Shown here: positions 1 through 8,742 of the stretch, one piece after another | Layout of the letters: the number at the start of each line of letters is the position of its first letter | How positions within the stretch are numbered: position 1 is the first letter of the stretch | Assembly: GCA_020186115.1 (NCBI GenBank) | Contig: WSYJ01000134.1 | Span: forward strand, 310,001 to 374,000 | Origin: Histomonas meleagridis | Lineage: Eukaryota; Parabasalia; Tritrichomonadida; Dientamoebidae | Direction: 5' to 3' | Length of the DNA: 64,000 nt | The notes under the pieces: model-generated | What the model was told of the DNA's origin: nothing | Database searches by the model: none | Seen by the model: only the letters and a program-made list of their open reading frames with translations | Position numbers and translations under genes: made by a program

Positions 1-581
1 AACTAAATGTGTAATCATCAATTGCTTTAAGATTTGTAGGTAATGTTATTTCTTTAAGGGAAGTGCAACCAGAAAATGCATACGCTCCAATTGTAGTTAA
101 ATTACTTCCCATTATTGTAAATGTTTTAAGTTTTTCACAATCACTAAATGCATATGTTTCAATTGTTTGTGTACTTGAAGGAAGTAAAATTTATGTTATT
201 CCACTGTACTGAAATGCGTTACTTCGAATTGTTGTAATTCCAATACCAAATGTAATTGTTGATAACGATGAACAATAGTTAAAAGCATTTTCACCAATTG
301 ATTTAACTGTGTCAGGGATTGTAATACTTAGTAATAATTTACAATTTGAAAATAAATTACTTGAAATTGAAATCAATTTTTGATTCATGTCAACACTTTG
401 TAAAGATGCGCAAGAATCAAACACTAATGGACTTATGAAATATGTCTCTTTGGTCACTTGGGATATAAGTGACATTATTGCCAGTAAATACGAGTTCAAC
501 GATCTGATTTTGAATGAGCTTTATATTTTCAAAATCGAGTTGATTTTCGATAAAATAAGTTTTCCTGATTCTTTGATCCAT
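1..581 (-). pseudogene. BspA-like leucine-rich-repeat protein, broken and truncated by the window edge
   Basis: On the minus strand this region encodes BspA/LRR_5-type repeats, with the recurring pattern of a short beta strand, IP..V.SIG..AF..C..L, about every 23 residues. The same frame continues downstream of an in-frame TAA at 191-193 with unmistakable repeats (IGAYAFSGCTSL is visible), so the stop interrupts the repeat domain. Near 430-500 the reading frame changes: an ATG-led frame starting at 581 (MDQRIRKTYFIENQ) gives way to another frame that carries the repeats. No ATG opens the repeat frame itself. BspA-like proteins are cell-surface adhesins expanded in trichomonads. With one nonsense codon and one probable frameshift this looks like a decaying family member; sequencing error cannot be excluded. 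Confidence 0.7.
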
Positions 582-1097
582 TGCTTTTCCCAATCAAATT
601 CAAGTGAAATCTGAAAGAATAAGATGATAAAATGTAGATAGAACAACTGGATTTTAAACGGTCAAAAATCTGCAAAGCACGTTATTTATCACTTTGCATG
701 TCATCAAATAAACGGCCTCTTAACGTGCAATTTTCTTGTGTGTTTTTGGTTGAACTCCATCAAATTAAAAGTTATGATGGATTCTAGAAAATTTCAACAT
801 CGTCCATCCCATGCCGATATAAGTGTTATAACAAAATGTTTGAAAAGGATTTAAATAATGATCTAAAATCTAATATTAAATCAAACAGAACTGCATAAGA
901 AATTGGTTAGGAAAAATCTGGGACACAACAAAATGAAGTATGTTAAGCGAAGAATTAAAATGTGGAAATCAGGAAAACCTGTAAGAGGGAAATTTCTCAC
1001 GTTGGTGTTTCCACCATAAATTGTTATACCAGCCAAACAATAATGAAAAATGACATCAAAAATTTAGCAATGAAATATATTGTTATAAGAAATCAAT
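582..1097. other. intergenic, with short coding-like traces
   Basis: No convincing gene. From about 776 the plus strand has an ATG-led stretch (MDSRKFQHRPSHADISVITK) that soon stops. Further short readable stretches in other frames have the flavour of a helix-turn-helix transposase relic, but nothing can be aligned from the sequence alone. Confidence 0.3.
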
Positions 1098-1823
1098 TTA
1101 TTCAGTTTTAGTTTTTTTGGTTTGCTTTGCTTTATTTTCCGTTTTTGGAGAAAAAATGGATTGTATACATTTGAAAATCAGATAAAGTGTGATCTGAAAT
1201 CCAAATATAATCAATGCAAAATATATAAATTGTTTGTTCTTTTGGATGAAAGCAATGGCTTTGATTATTGCATTGTCTAGCATGTCTTCTGGTGATTGAT
1301 TATTCTTTTGTGGGTTATTAATTATTTTCTCGAATTTTGGATCAAGTTTTGCAACTTCAATTTCTTCTATTAAAAATGCAACGTACTGATCTACGTCATT
1401 TCCAACTCTGTCTGTGATTAAAATTTCAATGACTTTTTGAGATATAAAAATTATGTTATAATTGTAATTGTTATATAAAAATTGCGTGGAATAATGGGAG
1501 AAATCATCTTCGGTAAATGTGAACTTAGTTGGTTTCTCATCTGTTTTAGATTTGAATGTTCCTGAATTTTCAGATTCGTATATAATTTCAAACTGTGCAA
1601 CACGTGGGTTAACCTTTTCTTTGATTCCAATATTTGGTTTCTCGTTACTTCTCCATATTGTTATAATTGTATTAGATGATGTCTTGTTTAAATGAAACTC
1701 AAAAGAATATAGAATTTCATCTTGATATTCAACAGACGATCCTTTGTGTACATCCCACTCTTTTACAAGAGCATCTTTTGCAACAATACAAATAGTTGCA
1801 TGAATCAAACCAATAAACAGCAT
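1098..1823 (-). CDS. predicted single-pass type I membrane protein, unknown function
   Basis: The frame encodes 241 residues and starts at a true ATG. Residues 1-15 (MLFIGLIHATICIVA) are a short hydrophobic segment compatible with a cleaved signal peptide. A polar domain of about 180 residues follows, containing a potential N-glycosylation site (NKTS). One strong transmembrane segment lies around residues 200-222 (FIYFALIIFGFQITLYLIF), then a short lysine/threonine-rich cytosolic tail. The topology resembles small ER-membrane proteins such as EMC or TRAP subunits, but I recognise no family signature, so this is topology only. Its divergent partner is unclear; RPL7 lies downstream on the same strand, 260 bp away. 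Confidence 0.65.
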   Translation of the reverse strand: MLFIGLIHATICIVAKDALVKEWDVHKGSSVEYQDEILYSFEFHLNKTSSNTIITIWRSNEKPNIGIKEKVNPRVAQFEIIYESENSGTFKSKTDEKPTKFTFTEDDFSHYSTQFLYNNYNYNIIFISQKVIEILITDRVGNDVDQYVAFLIEEIEVAKLDPKFEKIINNPQKNNQSPEDMLDNAIIKAIAFIQKNKQFIYFALIIFGFQITLYLIFKCIQSIFSPKTENKAKQTKKTKTE

Positions 1824-2082
1824 TGGAAACCGAAAAGTGACACTCTTCTGTTTTAGCTAAAATCTAAATTCCAAGAAACCACATATCTAAAAATAAAATC
1901 AATTCAATATTTAGTATTAAAATAACCACTATTTGGAATTTAAGTGAAATATAAATTTTTAATTTTCACAATTTAATTATCTTATTAATTTTAATTTTTT
2001 TTGCCAAAGAATTCTACAAGTAAAATGAGCTGTTTTAATGCTTTCAAAACAAATTTATCATAAAAAAAGAATGCTCAATTGT

Positions 2083-2802
2083 TTAGATCATACGAAGAAC
2101 GAGCTGGTCAATGAGGTTTTCACGGTTGCCGTAGTCTCCTCCTTCGACGTAGTGACGACGTGGTTGGCGGAATCCGCCCTTTGGTGTGTTAAGTTGGAAT
2201 GGCCAGAGGAACCTGTTGGCAACGGTGAAGTTTGGACCGCATGTGTAGATTTCATGTGCAACATCTTCAACTGATTCAATTCCAAACTTTCCTAATGTTG
2301 CATATACGATATCATTTGTTGTGAGAGGAAGGCGTTGACCATTAACAGCTGCATAGCCACGCTTGAAAATGAGTTGGCGAACAACTTCTGGTGATGGATA
2401 GCCATAAGCAACATATGATTCTACACGCTTAAGCATTTCGAGAGTTGCTTTGTTGATGCGGATGAAAACAGCGTTGAGTCTTTGACGAAGGCGGAAGAGT
2501 TGGAGGATCTTACGAGTTCTTGGATCAATTCCATTGAGACCACGGATACGGATGACAAGGGCAACCTTAGCTTCAGCTGGAACATAGAAAGCACCTTCGG
2601 CAGCAGCCTTGTTTTTGGCTTCGATTATTTCCTTTTCCTTTGCAACAAGTTCTTGTGCATATTGCTTTGAACGTGCTAATATGCGTTCAGCACGAGCTTG
2701 GGCTTCTTGTGCAAGAGCATCGCGTTTCTTTGTGTATTCAGCTGATTCCTTTTGTTTGCGTTCTTGGATCTTGCGAAGTGTTTCTGGGAGTGGTTTGGAC
2801 AT
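2083..2802 (-). CDS. RPL7: 60S ribosomal protein L7 (uL30)
   Basis: The 239-residue product is eukaryotic uL30. It has the basic helical N-terminal extension (MSKPLPETLRKIQERK onward), then the L30 core with VIRIRGLNGIDPRTRKILQL, which matches the family signature R(I/L)RG(I/L)NG(V/I).P..RK.LQLLRL. It ends with the conserved GDYGNRE.LI..L...M block. Length is normal for the family (about 240-250). The frame extends upstream of the ATG at 2800-2802, but that part reads like non-coding DNA. This ATG sits five bases after a CCTTTT element and matches the conserved protein start. The stop codon is part of TAAA, which fits the trichomonad cleavage/polyadenylation signal. The protein belongs to the large subunit and acts in cytoplasmic translation. 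Confidence 0.97.
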   Translation of the reverse strand: MSKPLPETLRKIQERKQKESAEYTKKRDALAQEAQARAERILARSKQYAQELVAKEKEIIEAKNKAAAEGAFYVPAEAKVALVIRIRGLNGIDPRTRKILQLFRLRQRLNAVFIRINKATLEMLKRVESYVAYGYPSPEVVRQLIFKRGYAAVNGQRLPLTTNDIVYATLGKFGIESVEDVAHEIYTCGPNFTVANRFLWPFQLNTPKGGFRQPRRHYVEGGDYGNRENLIDQLVLRMI

Positions 2803-2807
2803 CCAAT

Positions 2808-2828
2808 AAAAGGAGCGACCAAACCGCC
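2808..2828 (-). promoter_or_regulatory. ribosomal-protein start module: GGCGGTT, 8 nt, CCTTTT
   Basis: Reading the minus strand, GGCGGTT (2828-2822) is followed by exactly eight bases and then CCTTTT (2813-2808), five bases before the RPL7 ATG. The same arrangement, GACGGTT-N8-CCTTTT, precedes RPS7. CCTTT(Y) matches the M5 start-site element described for Trichomonas vaginalis. CGGTT/AACCG is a core Myb-type site. Shared spacing in two unrelated ribosomal-protein genes is the evidence; function is inference. Confidence 0.6.
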
Positions 2829-2849
2829 GACTTGAAACAAAATAAAAAA

Positions 2850-2945
2850 GTGACTGCATGGGAATCGAACCAATTCCCCTTAAAATTGTGAACAATTTTC
2901 TCATAAGATTTTGCCTAAGACTTAACTTAAGTTTTCTTATTTTTA
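2850..2945 (-). other. tRNA-like relic or spurious B-box hairpin
   Basis: The minus strand holds a perfect pol III B-box (GGTTCGATTCCC, 2871-2860), six Ts just beyond (2849-2844), and upstream a perfect 7-bp hairpin AAAATTG-TTCA-CAATTTT (2899-2882) that looks like the long variable arm of a class II tRNA (Leu/Ser). However, no 5' strand pairing with the presumed acceptor TGCAGTC is visible, and the T-stem has a mismatch. It lies just upstream of RPL7, so it may be a decayed tRNA or a chance match. Confidence 0.25.
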
Positions 2946-3748
2946 ACTGATGCAAAAAATGAAAGAGGAAAAGGGATAAGGAAGAAGTAGGAAATCATGA
3001 TACAAATAGAATATATCATGAAATTTCAGAATTGAAACCAGATTCTGATCTCCAAAATGTTTCTGATATTTTGATAAAATTAATTACACACATTATAAAA
3101 GCGTCATCGATATCGGCTTGTCATTATGTAGTCCAACGACACTTAAATTGATTCATAATAATATAGGATCGAAAAATAAAGAAGAAAAGTACATAAAAAT
3201 TTGTTTCTCTCAATGCTTCACGCTGTGCAAATATATGGAAAGTGATAACATGATATTTTTATTCAAGAATTAAAACATTGTTATGAAACCCATAAAATTT
3301 ATTGAGTTACATCTATCTAATGAGCAGATTAAAACATTTGTAATGTTCATTTAATGCTTTAGAATTTTTTTTATTCGTAGCAACATATTAAATCAGATAA
3401 AGAAAATATTTTCATTGAACTTTAAATACAAAACAATCTTTGCTTGATTGAACCTTTTCGACTGTAGAAAAGATTCAAAACAAAAAAACGTTTTGTGAAA
3501 TGCGATTAGTGAAATCTGAAATTTTATTATTTGGAAGCAAATATTAAATAAGTTATAAAGTATAGTCAAATGATAAAATATTTGTTGGAATATATTCAAA
3601 CAATAACTTATTCAAATAAATTTCGTTCAAGTTCATTTAGAAAGGAATTCATAATGTTCATAAAATTTTAGTTGTCATTACCAAGTTTAAAATCAAATTT
3701 CATGAATAGAAACCGAATAAATAATAAATGTATTTGAATACTAAAAAT
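2946..3748. other. AT-rich intergenic region
   Basis: No supported gene. A 68-codon minus-strand frame at 3393-3599 is Phe/Ile/Asn-rich low complexity with no ATG-linked domain and is not called. Confidence 0.5.
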
Positions 3749-5746
3749 TCAAACCCATTGATCAATATCTTTTTTAACAAGACTTTTGATTTCGTTGTCG
3801 ACATGCTCTGTTTGTTCTGCTTCGTAATTTATTGACATATGAGTTGATGCATCTGATGATGAATTGGTTTTCGCTTTGTTATTTTTTTTAATTAAAAATA
3901 TTATAATTCCGATAATTATCAAAACAATTGCAACTGAACAACAGACAATACTAATGAGAGCACTTGTTGAAATTTGATTTTGTTCATCATTACCATTTTG
4001 ATTATTTAATATTGTAAAGAAATTACTATAAATTTGGGAATAAGTAGAATAAATGATATTACCGTGTTCATAATGAACGAATTTCGTATTAATATATGTA
4101 AATGAAGAATTGATATAAGAAATTGTTAATGAATTTGTCATATATGAATTATAAATCGAAACTGTTATAGTAATTGACAAAATATTTGATAAAATGAATG
4201 AATGCGTTAAAGATGAATAATGTGAACTCTCATCTGTTAAAGAAAAGTCATTCAAATCAGTAAATGAATTTGATTTAGTAAATGTATTTGATTTAGTAAA
4301 TGTATTTGATTCAGTAAAAGTATTTGATTTAGTAAATGTATTTGATTCAGTAAAAGTATTTGATTTAGTAAATATTTTTGATTTAGTAAAAGTATTTGAT
4401 TTAGTAAATATTTTTGATTTAGTAAAAGTATTTGATTTAGTAAATATTTTTGATTTAGTAAAGGTATTTGATTTAGTAAATGCATTTGATTTAGTAAATG
4501 CATTTGATTTAGTAAATGCATTTGATTTAGTAAATATTTTTGATTTAGTAAAAGTATTTGATTTAGTAAATATTTTTGATTTAGTAAAGGTATTTGATTT
4601 AGTAAATGTATTTGATTTAGTGAAAACATATGATTTAGTAAATGTATTTGTGAATGTATTTGACTTAGTGAATGTAAGTGTTGGATGTATACATTCGTCA
4701 ATTGTTCCTTTCGTTATCTTTAATTCACCAAATCCTTCACTTGTATATGTTTCATTTACCATAACATATTCTGTTGGAACATCTTGAAAACAATCACTTC
4801 CAATTGCTGGTGAAGTTTCGCCATAAAAATAAATACATTTCAGTGACACACAATACGCAAATGCTTGATTTCCAATATTTTCAACACTTTCGCCAATGAT
4901 AATCGTTTCTAATTCATTACAAAATGAAAAAGCACTTGATTGAATATCTATAACAGTGTTTGGAATTATGAAATTCGTAAATACACAACTTGAGAATGCA
5001 GCACTTTTTATCGTATTTAAACTTTTCCCAATTGAAATTGATATCAAATTTGTACATAAATTAAATGCATCTGATTCAATTGAAGTGACTGAATCTGGAA
5101 CGCTGAATGTTTCCCTGAGATTTCCAAGTGGATAACTAATGAGTTTAGTAATCAATTTATCATATAAAACTCCATCGTTTTCATAATTAGTATAATATGA
5201 ATTATCTTCTGCAATTTTGATATTTTGAAGGCTACTACAGTAAAGAAATGGATTTGTTGATATTGAAGAAACTGTACTTGGAATTGTAACATTTTTAAGA
5301 TTAATACAGTTTTGAAACATAAGAGATCCAATTGTTTGAACACCTTTGCCAAAAATTACACTTTCAAGTTTATCACATCCATTAAATACATCATTACCAA
5401 CTGTTGCAAGAGGACTTTTAATTGTTACATATTTTAATGCAGTGCTTTGAAATGCACTTATTCCAATACTTGTTATACCTTCTCCAAATGAAACTTCTTC
5501 TAAATTAGAACACATAAAAAATGCATAAAATCCAATTGAAGTGACTGAGTCTGCAATCTCTGCTGTAAGCAATGATGTCCATCCATAAAAAGCGGAATAT
5601 TGAATTTCTGTTATTCCACTTGAGATGATAACATATTTTGTATTGCTTTGATAATCATTTGTAAATTCATTTGGATCTGTTATAGTTAATGTTGATGTAT
5701 CTGTATCAAAAGTTTGTATTGAATGAGAAAAAAACAAAATAAATAT
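3749..5746 (-). CDS. BspA-like LRR surface protein with hexapeptide stalk, TM anchor and no in-frame ATG
   Basis: The long open frame has, in order: a hydrophobic signal-like segment (FIFILFFSHSIQ), about 14 LRR_5/BspA repeats (IP.SVTSI...AF..C.NL pattern), a stalk of about 22 FTKSNT-type hexapeptides, a Ser/Thr-rich region, one strong transmembrane helix (ALISIVCCSVAIVLIIIGII), a KK stop-transfer and a 45-residue acidic cytosolic tail ending DIDQWV. This is the standard layout of trichomonad BspA adhesins, displayed outside the cell. No ATG lies in frame before the LRRs: the frame stays open upstream to a TTG at 6052 through Phe/Ile/Lys-rich sequence that looks non-coding. The best lost start is the ATA at 5744-5746 at the head of the signal peptide, one base from ATG. 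The gene may therefore be silent, use a rare start, or carry an upstream exon. Confidence 0.75.
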   Translation of the reverse strand: MFILFFSHSIQTFDTDTSTLTITDPNEFTNDYQSNTKYVIISSGITEIQYSAFYGWTSLLTAEIADSVTSIGFYAFFMCSNLEEVSFGEGITSIGISAFQSTALKYVTIKSPLATVGNDVFNGCDKLESVIFGKGVQTIGSLMFQNCINLKNVTIPSTVSSISTNPFLYCSSLQNIKIAEDNSYYTNYENDGVLYDKLITKLISYPLGNLRETFSVPDSVTSIESDAFNLCTNLISISIGKSLNTIKSAAFSSCVFTNFIIPNTVIDIQSSAFSFCNELETIIIGESVENIGNQAFAYCVSLKCIYFYGETSPAIGSDCFQDVPTEYVMVNETYTSEGFGELKITKGTIDECIHPTLTFTKSNTFTNTFTKSYVFTKSNTFTKSNTFTKSKIFTKSNTFTKSKIFTKSNAFTKSNAFTKSNAFTKSNTFTKSKIFTKSNTFTKSKIFTKSNTFTKSKIFTKSNTFTESNTFTKSNTFTESNTFTKSNTFTKSNSFTDLNDFSLTDESSHYSSLTHSFILSNILSITITVSIYNSYMTNSLTISYINSSFTYINTKFVHYEHGNIIYSTYSQIYSNFFTILNNQNGNDEQNQISTSALISIVCCSVAIVLIIIGIIIFLIKKNNKAKTNSSSDASTHMSINYEAEQTEHVDNEIKSLVKKDIDQWV
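4250..4672 (-). repeat. 18-bp tandem repeat encoding FTKSNT hexapeptides
   Basis: About 22 copies of an 18-base unit (forward strand: GATTTAGTAAATGTATTT and variants) code for FTKSNT, FTKSKI, FTKSNA and FTESNT hexapeptides. KI and NT units alternate in blocks, which indicates expansion by unequal exchange or slippage. The array forms a Thr/Ser-rich stalk between the LRR domain and the membrane of the BspA-like protein. Residue pattern suggests an extended, possibly glycosylated spacer; this is inference. Confidence 0.9.
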
Positions 5747-6777
5747 GAAAACAAATTTAGTGTTTGCTTTCTCTTTGATTTTAAGATTTATTTTAGATTT
5801 TATATAAGAATTTATTATTTTAATGTAACATATAAATTTTTCTAAAATAATGAAATTCAAAATCAAATACAATTTGAAATTTTTTGATGATAAAGCAAAA
5901 AGATGTTTCAAATATGAAAAAATATAATTTAAACATTTGCATTTAAGTTTGAAATATAACAAAAATATTTGATTAAAAGTTGAACTTAAATTTGATAAAG
6001 AAAACAAATATTGTACCAAAAAGTATTGGAACGTCCTGAATATTTGCAACAACTAAGAGAGCTATCAAGAATCCAATATCATTTTCTGATTTTTTTGAAA
6101 AAATGTTGTTTTTGTAAAATTGATTTTTGTTGTAGACATAATCCCCTTCGATTGTTAATTTTTTATAGAAGCCATATATGGTAAACGAGAAATATGTTAA
6201 TTTTTTTTTGAAATGTTTGATAAAAGCTTGCAGCATCCTTTTTGAAAATAAAAATGTCAATCTCTTTTTTCTTTCAAATCTCAAACGAAACATCCATAAA
6301 ATCATACAAAAATTTGCTTTGAGATGTTATCGTTATCATCTCCACAGAAAAAGTGTATTAACCGGTTTATTTCAATGGGTGTTCCGTTTTACGATAGACA
6401 AATTAAATGACAATAAAACAGTTTTTTACAGAAAAAAACTATCGTGTTTGTCATTAGGATTTTCGATGCTAACGTAATATGAGTGAATTCGATTCAACAC
6501 GCAATCGTTTACTTCTTAGCATTAATTTCATAGGTTAACATTGAATTTATATATTTTGAAATATTGGTCTATGTATATATTTATGTCGACTATGCAGATA
6601 AAATTTTGAAACATTTGTACAGTTTTGATTAATCAAAATATGTTTCGTTTAAATTAATGCAATTTTTTAATACAAAAATTTTACATATTCAGTGACAAAC
6701 TAATAAAGAAACTTAGCATTACGTTTATTTTAACAATAGAAATAAATTCAAACAAATTTATATTGAAGCGCATTATA
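5747..6777. other. AT-rich intergenic region, no supported gene
   Basis: Open stretches here are Phe/Ile/Asn/Lys-rich translations of AT-rich DNA. Around 6390-6460 there are nested inverted repeats (AATGACAA...TTTGTCATT, and ACGATAG...CTATCGT) around an AACAGTTTTTT-ACAG-AAAAAAACT hairpin. I assign no function to them. Confidence 0.4.
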
Positions 6778-8262
6778 TCAATTAATTTGGAAAAATTGTT
6801 GGACGATTTTTGAATTTGCAAGCACAACTTTCGTATTTAATTTTTTCTTTATGTTATCCCATTCTTGCATAAATTCTTCTGTTGTTTGAGGATTTGTTTT
6901 TGCAATAAACGGAATCTCGCCGATAAGAAAAGCCGTTATAAAGCATTGAAAAAATTGTGTTAGACCTGAAAAAGTGAAACTCGAAATGAAAATTTTTTGG
7001 ATGTCAACACTTGGGAAGCAATCAAAAAACCAGTGTAAAGCATCTTTGTATATGAAATCAAGAGTGTAAACATGTTTTTGGTGTAAGAATTTCAGGAATT
7101 CTGGAAATTTTTTCTCGATCATTTTTCCAATTGAATCAAATATTTCTCTAAATTTTGACTGAAGGATTACTGTTGAAACATCTAACTTGAGATTATCAAT
7201 GAAGTGTTCAAAACACCAGAATATATCGGATTCAACGTCATCGATCATTACATTATTTCCTTTATGGTCAATAACTGAGTTTTCATTAGCATCCTTAACA
7301 AAAAACTGCATGAATGTAGACAGTATCGGCAAAAGGTCATATGTTAATTTCGACATATTCCAGTTCCAAAATGAATATGTCATTAATATATCAAAAGCGA
7401 TTCTTTTTGCACAATATTTGTTACTGTATGACTCAAACAGACTCTCTGATAAATCTACTGTGTTCTCAAGCTGATCAACTAATTTTTGAAAATCAATAAA
7501 ATTCTCAAATTGTTTCTCGGAAATTGTTAACCATTGATCCCGAATTTCCAAATATTGTTTCCTTTGTTCAATGATTTTTTGGTTTCTTTCTGCTTTTGAT
7601 TTTTGAGCTTCTTCGGAATACATTAACATTGGCCAAAGTTCTTGGAAAACTTCTGGTGCTATATCCTTATTATAGAAATTTGATGCGAAATTTTCAGATT
7701 TTGCTTTTCCATCTTCATCAATTAACTTCAAAAAGTCAGATTCTGAAATCTTATCAATTGTTAAATCAAAGTCAAAACTTATTCCAATTTCTTTAAAACT
7801 TTCAATTATAGGGATTATTGAAACTTTATTTGAATTTGGTTTACATGGTGGTAAAATTGTAAGTGTATAACTTCCTTTGTAACTTCCATCTGATAAAATT
7901 GGACTCATGGTAAAAAGGTTTGGGTTAGATTCAGTGTTAGTAAGACAAATACGATTTTGAACGAAATTAAGAAATAAGTTAAAATCTGATATATTATCAA
8001 AAATCATTTTAACTGGTGGATCATAAAAAGTTGCTGATAAGTTGTTTTCCCAATTTAATTGGAGAATTGAAAAATCACCTATTTGATATACATAATCAGG
8101 AATTTGAGAAAATCGTTTGATTTTTTTTCTAGGTGTTTCTTGTTCAGGAAAAAAACTCATAGAAACAACTTCATCAATAACTTGTAACTTCAATTGTCCT
8201 GTTTTAATGTTTTCTTCATCATATTCTGATGAAATATATATATTTGTATCAGGAATCATCAT
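6778..8262 (-). CDS. TBC-domain (Gyp7/TBC1D15-like) protein without catalytic fingers
   Basis: The 494-residue protein is taken from the first ATG (MMIPD); a few upstream codons are open but begin with GTG. The N-terminal ~200 residues resemble the PH-like Rab-binding region of TBC1D15/Gyp7. A charged linker follows (ERNQKIIEQRKQYLEIRDQW), matching the Gyp7 'ER...K..W' region. The TBC fold itself follows: ILMTYSFWNWNMSKLTYDLLPI aligns with ILMTYS.YN.DLGYVQGMSDL..P, and ESDIFWCFEHFIDNL with DAFWCF..FM. TBC proteins are GAPs for Rab GTPases in vesicle traffic and use an arginine finger (IxxDxxR) and a glutamine finger (YxQ). Here the equivalents read LVDQLENTVDL and NMSKLTY, with neither Arg nor Gln. 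Most likely it is a non-catalytic Rab-binding adaptor. Confidence 0.75.
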   Translation of the reverse strand: MMIPDTNIYISSEYDEENIKTGQLKLQVIDEVVSMSFFPEQETPRKKIKRFSQIPDYVYQIGDFSILQLNWENNLSATFYDPPVKMIFDNISDFNLFLNFVQNRICLTNTESNPNLFTMSPILSDGSYKGSYTLTILPPCKPNSNKVSIIPIIESFKEIGISFDFDLTIDKISESDFLKLIDEDGKAKSENFASNFYNKDIAPEVFQELWPMLMYSEEAQKSKAERNQKIIEQRKQYLEIRDQWLTISEKQFENFIDFQKLVDQLENTVDLSESLFESYSNKYCAKRIAFDILMTYSFWNWNMSKLTYDLLPILSTFMQFFVKDANENSVIDHKGNNVMIDDVESDIFWCFEHFIDNLKLDVSTVILQSKFREIFDSIGKMIEKKFPEFLKFLHQKHVYTLDFIYKDALHWFFDCFPSVDIQKIFISSFTFSGLTQFFQCFITAFLIGEIPFIAKTNPQTTEEFMQEWDNIKKKLNTKVVLANSKIVQQFFQIN

Positions 8263-8742
8263 TTTTCTATGCACGTTTATTTTTGGTACACCCCAAAAGT
8301 AATTATGTTCATCAAAGCTTCCTCATCATAATGTTATAACAAGCATTCAATTGAAATGCCTTCTGATTGTTATCGATTCCAGTTGATTATTATGAAATAT
8401 TCATGAATCGATATTAAAAATGAAACATTTAATATTTTCAAAAAATGATTTATTATGCATAACACTTCCTCAGAAGTTATACAGCTAAAAGCTTTTAACA
8501 CTAAAAGTTAAACCCACAACAATGATTACAGTTATTTACTATATTTGATACAATTTTTAACCTGTTGTTTTGGCCGTCGACGTAGACGATATGTTCAAAA
8601 ACATGGTTTCTTTCAAATATTCAGAGGCTACAGCGTTATTAAAGTCAGATACTTTCAAATCTATTCAAATACAACATCACATCACCAGTCACTTCAAAAA
8701 CAAATTTAATCTTACAACAAATTTAATGAACAAACATAAATA
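8263..8742. other. intergenic, nothing recognised
   Basis: About 480 bp between the TBC gene start and the 3' end of the TCAF-like gene. One 86-codon plus-strand frame at 8570-8830 overlaps the neighbouring gene antisense and has no family features. Confidence 0.4.

Noticed and set aside
776-1075. Transposase relic upstream of the type I membrane protein gene
   Set aside because: Only short helix-turn-helix-like fragments in different frames; no catalytic motif or terminal repeats.
3393-3599. 68-codon minus-strand frame
   Set aside because: Low-complexity Phe/Ile/Asn composition typical of AT-rich intergenic DNA.
4252-4701. 149-codon minus frame rich in LLNQI repeats
   Set aside because: Out-of-phase reading of the 18-bp FTKSNT array; no ATG context or flanking domain.
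6178-6477. 99-codon plus-strand frame
   Set aside because: Phe/Lys/Asn-rich translation of AT-rich DNA, overlapping another low-complexity frame on the other strand; no domain.
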